A stretch of DNA of 64,000 nt, from assembly GCF_029382255.1 (NCBI RefSeq), contig NZ_JARLLG010000004.1, positions 186,001 to 250,000 on the forward strand, in the 5' to 3' direction. The stretch comes from Isoptericola croceus (GTDB lineage Bacteria; Actinomycetota; Actinomycetes; Actinomycetales; Cellulomonadaceae). The position numbers were made by a program, and so were the translations under genes. Of this stretch, positions 60,825 to 64,000 are shown piece after piece; position 1 is the first letter of the stretch; every line of letters begins with the position of its first letter. The notes under the pieces are model-generated. The model saw only the letters and a list, made by a program, of their open reading frames with translations, did not search any database and was not told the DNA's origin.

Positions 60825-62078
60825 CTATGCGGGTGGTGCGGGCACCACCTCGGTGAGGAAGTCCCGGAGCAGCGGTCCTGTCTGGTCGTGCTCGAGCAGG
60901 AAGCCGTCGTGCCCGAAGTCCGAGGTGATGATGCGCAGCGCCCCGGCGTCCGGGATGCCGGCGGCGATCCGCTCGGCCTGCGCGGGCGGGAACAGCCGGT
61001 CGCTGTCGACCGCGACGACGAGAGCGCGCGCGGTGATCTGGGACAGGGCGGCCTCGACGCCACCGCGGTCGCGGCCGAGGTCGTGCGTCATCATCGTCTC
61101 GGTCAGGCGCAGGTAGGAGTTGGCGTCGAACCGGCGGGCGAGCTTGTCCCCGTGGTGGTCGAGGTAGGACTGCACGGCGAAGCGTCCGTCGTCGAACGGG
61201 TCCTCGCCGCCCTGCGGCAGGCGCCCGAACCGCTCGTCGAGCTCGAGGGCGGTGCGGTAGGTCGTGTGGGCGATCTGCCGGGCGAGGGCCAGCCCGGCGT
61301 GCGGCCCCTCGCCGTCGGGGGCGTCGTAGTAGTCGCCGCCGTTCCAGCGGGGGTCGGCGCGGATGGCACCGAGCTGCGGGTGGGCCCAGGCGATCTGGTC
61401 GCCGGAGGACTGGGCGGCGGTGGCGATGGCGGCGAGGGATCGGACGTCGACGCCCGCCTCGGGTCCGAGCACCGCCCACTCCAGCACGCGCATGCCGCCC
61501 ATGGAGGCTCCCACCACCGAGGCCCAGGAGTCGATGCCGAGCGTGCGGCTGAGCTCGATCTCCACGGCGACCTGGTCGCGGGTGGTGATGCGCGGGAACC
61601 GGCCGCCCCAGGGGCGGCCGTCGGGGGCGGTGGAGGACGGTCCGGTGGTGCCCTGGCAGCCGCCCAGCACGTTGGGGACGACCACGAAGTACCGGTCGGT
61701 GTCGATCGGTGCACCGGGCCCGATCATGGGTTCCCACCAGCCGGCCGTGAGCTGACCGGGTCCGGCTGGTCCGCGGACGTGGGCGTCGCCGGTGAGGGCG
61801 TGGAGGATCAGGACGGCGTTCGAGCCGTCGGGGGCGAGCTCGCCGTACGTCTCGTAGGCGACGCGGACGTCCGGCAGGCGGCCGCCGGCCTCGAGGTCGA
61901 AGGTGCCGACGTCGGCGAACCGGCGGTCCGCGACCGGGTCGCCGTCGCGCCAGGCGCCCGACGCCGGGACCGGCGCGTCGGGGGTGCGGCGGGCGGTGCG
62001 AGGGTGGGGTCGGGGTGCTGTCTCGGGTGCTGTCGGTGCGGCGTCGGGCCTCGTGCTGCTGGTCGGCGTCGGGGTCAT
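60825..62078 (-). CDS. metX: Homoserine O-acetyltransferase
   Basis: 417 residues from ATG at 62078 with AGGAGA 5 nt upstream. It acetylates homoserine from acetyl-CoA in methionine synthesis. The nucleophile is in VVGASMGGMRVLEW, the Asp in VAVDSDRLFPP and the His in ITSDFGHDGFLLEH. VYETYGELAPDG, LHALTGDAHV and NVLGGCQGTTGPSS are the family signatures. The N-terminal 60 residues are Pro/Thr-rich, longer than usual. A tiny leader ORF lies upstream. Confidence 0.95.
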   Translation of the reverse strand: MTPTPTSSTRPDAAPTAPETAPRPHPRTARRTPDAPVPASGAWRDGDPVADRRFADVGTFDLEAGGRLPDVRVAYETYGELAPDGSNAVLILHALTGDAHVRGPAGPGQLTAGWWEPMIGPGAPIDTDRYFVVVPNVLGGCQGTTGPSSTAPDGRPWGGRFPRITTRDQVAVEIELSRTLGIDSWASVVGASMGGMRVLEWAVLGPEAGVDVRSLAAIATAAQSSGDQIAWAHPQLGAIRADPRWNGGDYYDAPDGEGPHAGLALARQIAHTTYRTALELDERFGRLPQGGEDPFDDGRFAVQSYLDHHGDKLARRFDANSYLRLTETMMTHDLGRDRGGVEAALSQITARALVVAVDSDRLFPPAQAERIAAGIPDAGALRIITSDFGHDGFLLEHDQTGPLLRDFLTEVVPAPPA

Positions 62079-62179
62079 CGTCTCTCCTGGCTGCGGTCTC
62101 CGGCGGGTGCGGTGGGGCGGGCGCACACGGCGTGGGGCTGCCCGGTGCGTGGCCGCAGGCAGGCGACGGTGCGCGGTGG

Positions 62180-62203
62180 TCAGCTGCGCATTCGACGAGT
62201 CAT
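62180..62203 (-). promoter_or_regulatory. Candidate metX leader uORF (MTRRMRS)
   Basis: An eight-codon ORF (ATG at 62203 to TGA at 62180) encodes Met-Thr-Arg-Arg-Met-Arg-Ser, 102 nt upstream of metX. Its ATG lies in a hairpin with perfect 6-bp arms (62202-62207 and 62186-62191). It could serve a translation-coupled attenuator. Confidence 0.4.
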
Positions 62204-62247
62204 GCGCTCGACGGTAGACCCCCGGTAGGGACGCCGCCCAGCGGATC

Positions 62248-62613
62248 TCACGATGCGGGACCATATTCTGAGACGGTGCTCGCCTCGACCGGCGCGATGA
62301 ACCGTTCGCTCCACCGCCCGAGCTGGACGGCGATGCCGGCGAGCTCACGGCCGGCCTCCGTGAGCTCGTACGTCACACGCGGTGGCACCTCGGGGAACAC
62401 GGTCCGGACGACGACCCCGTCGGTCTCCAGGGACCGGAGCTGGCGCGTGAGGGTCTTGGCAGAGACCGGGCCCACCGCGCGCTGCAGCTCCCCGAACCGC
62501 AGCGGACCACCGGACAGCTTCCACACGGTGGTCAGCTTCCAGTCGCCGCCGGCGACCGCGACCCCCACCTCGATCGGGCACACCTCCAGAGCGCGTCGCA
62601 CCGCATCCCGCAT
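62248..62613 (-). CDS. HxlR-family transcriptional regulator
   Basis: 121 residues from ATG at 62613 (GAGGA upstream); the longer frame from 62793 is rejected because it overlaps the divergent gene. GGDWKLTTVWKLSGGPLRFGELQR, VSAKTLTRQLRSLETDGVV and RVTYELTEAGREL are the HxlR winged-helix pattern. A Cys near the N terminus (LEVCPIEV) suggests redox or electrophile sensing. Divergent from an NAD(P)H oxidoreductase, its likely target. Confidence 0.92.
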   Translation of the reverse strand: MRDAVRRALEVCPIEVGVAVAGGDWKLTTVWKLSGGPLRFGELQRAVGPVSAKTLTRQLRSLETDGVVVRTVFPEVPPRVTYELTEAGRELAGIAVQLGRWSERFIAPVEASTVSEYGPAS

Positions 62614-62665
62614 GCCGTCCTCACTTTCCCTGACGTCGCTTGGTGACAAGAATGACCGTACTACC

Positions 62666-62683
62666 GCACAACGATGATTGTGC
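62666..62683. promoter_or_regulatory. HxlR operator candidate
   Basis: GCACAA-CGATGA-TTGTGC, a perfect 6-bp inverted repeat in the 84-bp divergent region. Flanking ACCGTA and TACGGT sequences extend it asymmetrically. Confidence 0.45.
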
Positions 62684-62697
62684 CTACGGTCGCAACC

Positions 62698-63462
62698 ATG
62701 CAAGCACTCATCGTCTCGGCCGCTCCCGCGGCGAGCTCCCTGACCGCAGACCTCGCCGCCGTCGCCGGCTCGACGCTCCGTGAGCAGGGGCACGAGGTCG
62801 TCCTCCTCGACCTCGCGCTACTCGACTGGCACCCCGCCGTCCGGCCGTCCGACTACGGCGTGGAAGAGCTGACCGCACCGGTGGGGAAGCACGCCGTGGA
62901 CGCGGCGGCGTCCGGCAGCCTGGCCCCGGAGGTCCGCCGTCACCAGGAGCTCCTGCGCCGGGCGGACCTCGTCGTCCTCGTCTTCCCGCTGTGGTGGGCG
63001 GGCATGCCGGCGATCCTCAAGGGCTGGGTCGACCGGGTCTTCACGCAGGGCTTCGCCTACGGTCTGCGGGACCAGCAGGGGAACCCGCGCAAGTACGGCG
63101 ACGGCGCCTTTGCCGGCAAGAAGGGGCTGGTCGTCACGACGGCGGGCGACCGGGCCGAGGCCTTCGGGCCGCGGGGGGTGAACGGCCACATCGACGACCT
63201 GCTGTTCCCGATCAACCACGGCATCTTCTGGTACACGGGCATCGAGCCCCTGCCGCCGCTGACCCTGCTCGGCGTGGACTCCCCGGTCTGGGCCGGCATC
63301 GAGGACGCCCGGGCGCAGGTCCGCAAGCGGTTCGAGAACCTCGCCACCGACGAACCGTTGCCGTACCGGCGGCTCCTCGACGACTACGACGCGGAGCGCC
63401 GGCTGCTCGACGAGCACGCGCCGGGCCGCAGCGACCTGGCGATCCACCGGCGCCCCGCGTAG
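62698..63462 (+). CDS. NAD(P)H-dependent flavodoxin-fold oxidoreductase (NQO/KefF-like)
   Basis: 254 residues from ATG at 62698. VSAAPAASSLTADLA at the N terminus and the VFPLWWAGMPAILKGWVDRVF motif identify the flavodoxin_2 family of quinone and azo reductases. The C-terminal YRRLLDDYDAERRLLDEH extension is an added helix. Probably induced by quinones or electrophiles through the HxlR regulator. Confidence 0.9.
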   Translation: MQALIVSAAPAASSLTADLAAVAGSTLREQGHEVVLLDLALLDWHPAVRPSDYGVEELTAPVGKHAVDAAASGSLAPEVRRHQELLRRADLVVLVFPLWWAGMPAILKGWVDRVFTQGFAYGLRDQQGNPRKYGDGAFAGKKGLVVTTAGDRAEAFGPRGVNGHIDDLLFPINHGIFWYTGIEPLPPLTLLGVDSPVWAGIEDARAQVRKRFENLATDEPLPYRRLLDDYDAERRLLDEHAPGRSDLAIHRRPA

Positions 63463-63471
63463 TCCCTACGC

Positions 63472-64000
63472 CTACGTGCGCGGCTCCCACCGGAACATCC
63501 TCGAGGCGATCGCGACCGCCACGACGACCCAGGCGAGCGTCGGGACGAGCAGGAGGAGCGAGTCGGTCAGGGGAGCGCCGCCGTTCCACGCGTCGACGAC
63601 GAGCTCGGTCGCCGCACCCCCGGGCAGGGCCCGCTTGAGCGGGGCCAGGCTCTCGGTGCCCGTGATCCCGACCCAGCTGGCCACGGCGATCACGCCGAGG
63701 CTGAGGGGCAGGGCCGTCACCTGAGCATGCTCGGGCGAGTTCGTCACCCCGGCCGTGGCGACGCCCAGGGCGAGCATCATGACGAACGTGGCCAGGATCG
63801 CCGGCACGAGCAGCACGGCGTCGGCAGGTCCGCCGCCGACGGCGGCGAAGACGCCGAGGATCAGCCCGACCTGGACCAGCGCGATCGCGCTGATCGGCAG
63901 GACGAGCCCGGCGAGGATGGTGGCGTCGCTCGCGGCCGTCGACCGGAGCCGCTTGAGGAAGAGGTTCTGGCGCCGGGCGGCCAGCGTGGTCACCGTCGTG
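63472..64000 (-). CDS. ABC-2 type permease, C-terminal part (5' end outside window)
   Basis: About 176 codons are visible and the frame continues through the right edge, so the start is outside the window. FLKRLRSTAASDATILAGLVLP and repeated hydrophobic segments (LLVPAILATFVMMLALGVATAG and LLLLVPTLAWVVVAVAIASRMF) fit the C-terminal half of an ABC-2 exporter subunit. The cognate ATPase should lie outside the window. Confidence 0.85.
   Translation of the reverse strand, partial: TTVTTLAARRQNLFLKRLRSTAASDATILAGLVLPISAIALVQVGLILGVFAAVGGGPADAVLLVPAILATFVMMLALGVATAGVTNSPEHAQVTALPLSLGVIAVASWVGITGTESLAPLKRALPGGAATELVVDAWNGGAPLTDSLLLLVPTLAWVVVAVAIASRMFRWEPRT

Noticed and set aside
62079-62280. A SAM riboswitch upstream of metX
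   Set aside because: I could not find the conserved core or the paired helices of any SAM riboswitch class; the only visible structure is the short hairpin around the small ORF.

Overview
The window is high-GC DNA (roughly 70% or more) with dense, strongly GC3-biased genes, many ATGA/GTGA start-stop overlaps and frequent GTG starts. It carries GlnR, coenzyme F420 genes (cofC/cofD), an LPxTG wall protein, a PonA-type penicillin-binding protein and a DUF4012 protein. Together these point to an actinobacterial chromosome, probably Micrococcales (Cellulomonadaceae-like). The family is an inference; the phylum is secure.

Left third (1-19.2 kb): accessory DNA packed against tRNA-Pro(CGG). The intact tRNA (19116-19192, minus strand) has two truncated 3'-end copies further left, at 3799-3893 and 16505-16599. 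Each repeat is 95 bp and includes the tRNA terminator. A 19-bp motif (CCAGCAGTTnnGCCAGCAG-like) lies on both sides of the two truncated copies and on the left of the intact one. I read this as a tandem array of degraded integrative elements. Left of the first copy is an AbiE-type (type IV) toxin-antitoxin operon with a third, membrane-protein gene. Between copies 1 and 2 lies a histidine-utilization (hut) island: a divergent HutH-like lyase, an IclR regulator, an OpuC/ProU-type ABC transporter, HutU, an M20 amidohydrolase, HutF and HutI. It is flanked by IS5 and tyrosine-integrase remnants. Between copies 2 and 3 is one Schlafen/AlbA_2-type ATP-binding protein with a palindromic operator.

Middle (19.2-46.6 kb): mainly core chromosome. 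It holds a metallophosphoesterase, a class A penicillin-binding protein, DUF4177 and RidA proteins, a Crp-family regulator, endonuclease III, an AAA/DUF4143 protein, an alpha/beta hydrolase, GlnR with a divergent membrane protein, YceI, thioredoxin and DUF4395 proteins, a DsrE protein, a nitrobindin/YgfZ operon, a FUSC exporter, a Phd/VapC toxin-antitoxin pair, a DUF2516-asparaginase-Dtd operon, an LPxTG protein, a DUF4012 protein, an ECF sigma factor with a membrane partner, OsmC, an epimerase and a 1023-residue FAD/Fe-S dehydrogenase.

Right (46.6-64 kb): a more mixed region with several rearrangement scars. These are a deleted FAD monooxygenase, an N-terminal nitroreductase fragment duplicating the intact gene 1.7 kb away, and a truncated ABM-like gene. 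It also has a MocR regulator divergent from two tandem aldo-keto reductases, the F420 genes cofC-cofD (cofC carries an in-frame palindromic insertion), a thiamine-binding protein, a RAMA-domain protein, a quinone oxidoreductase, metX with a tiny upstream ORF, an HxlR/NAD(P)H-oxidoreductase divergent pair, and the end of an ABC-2 permease.
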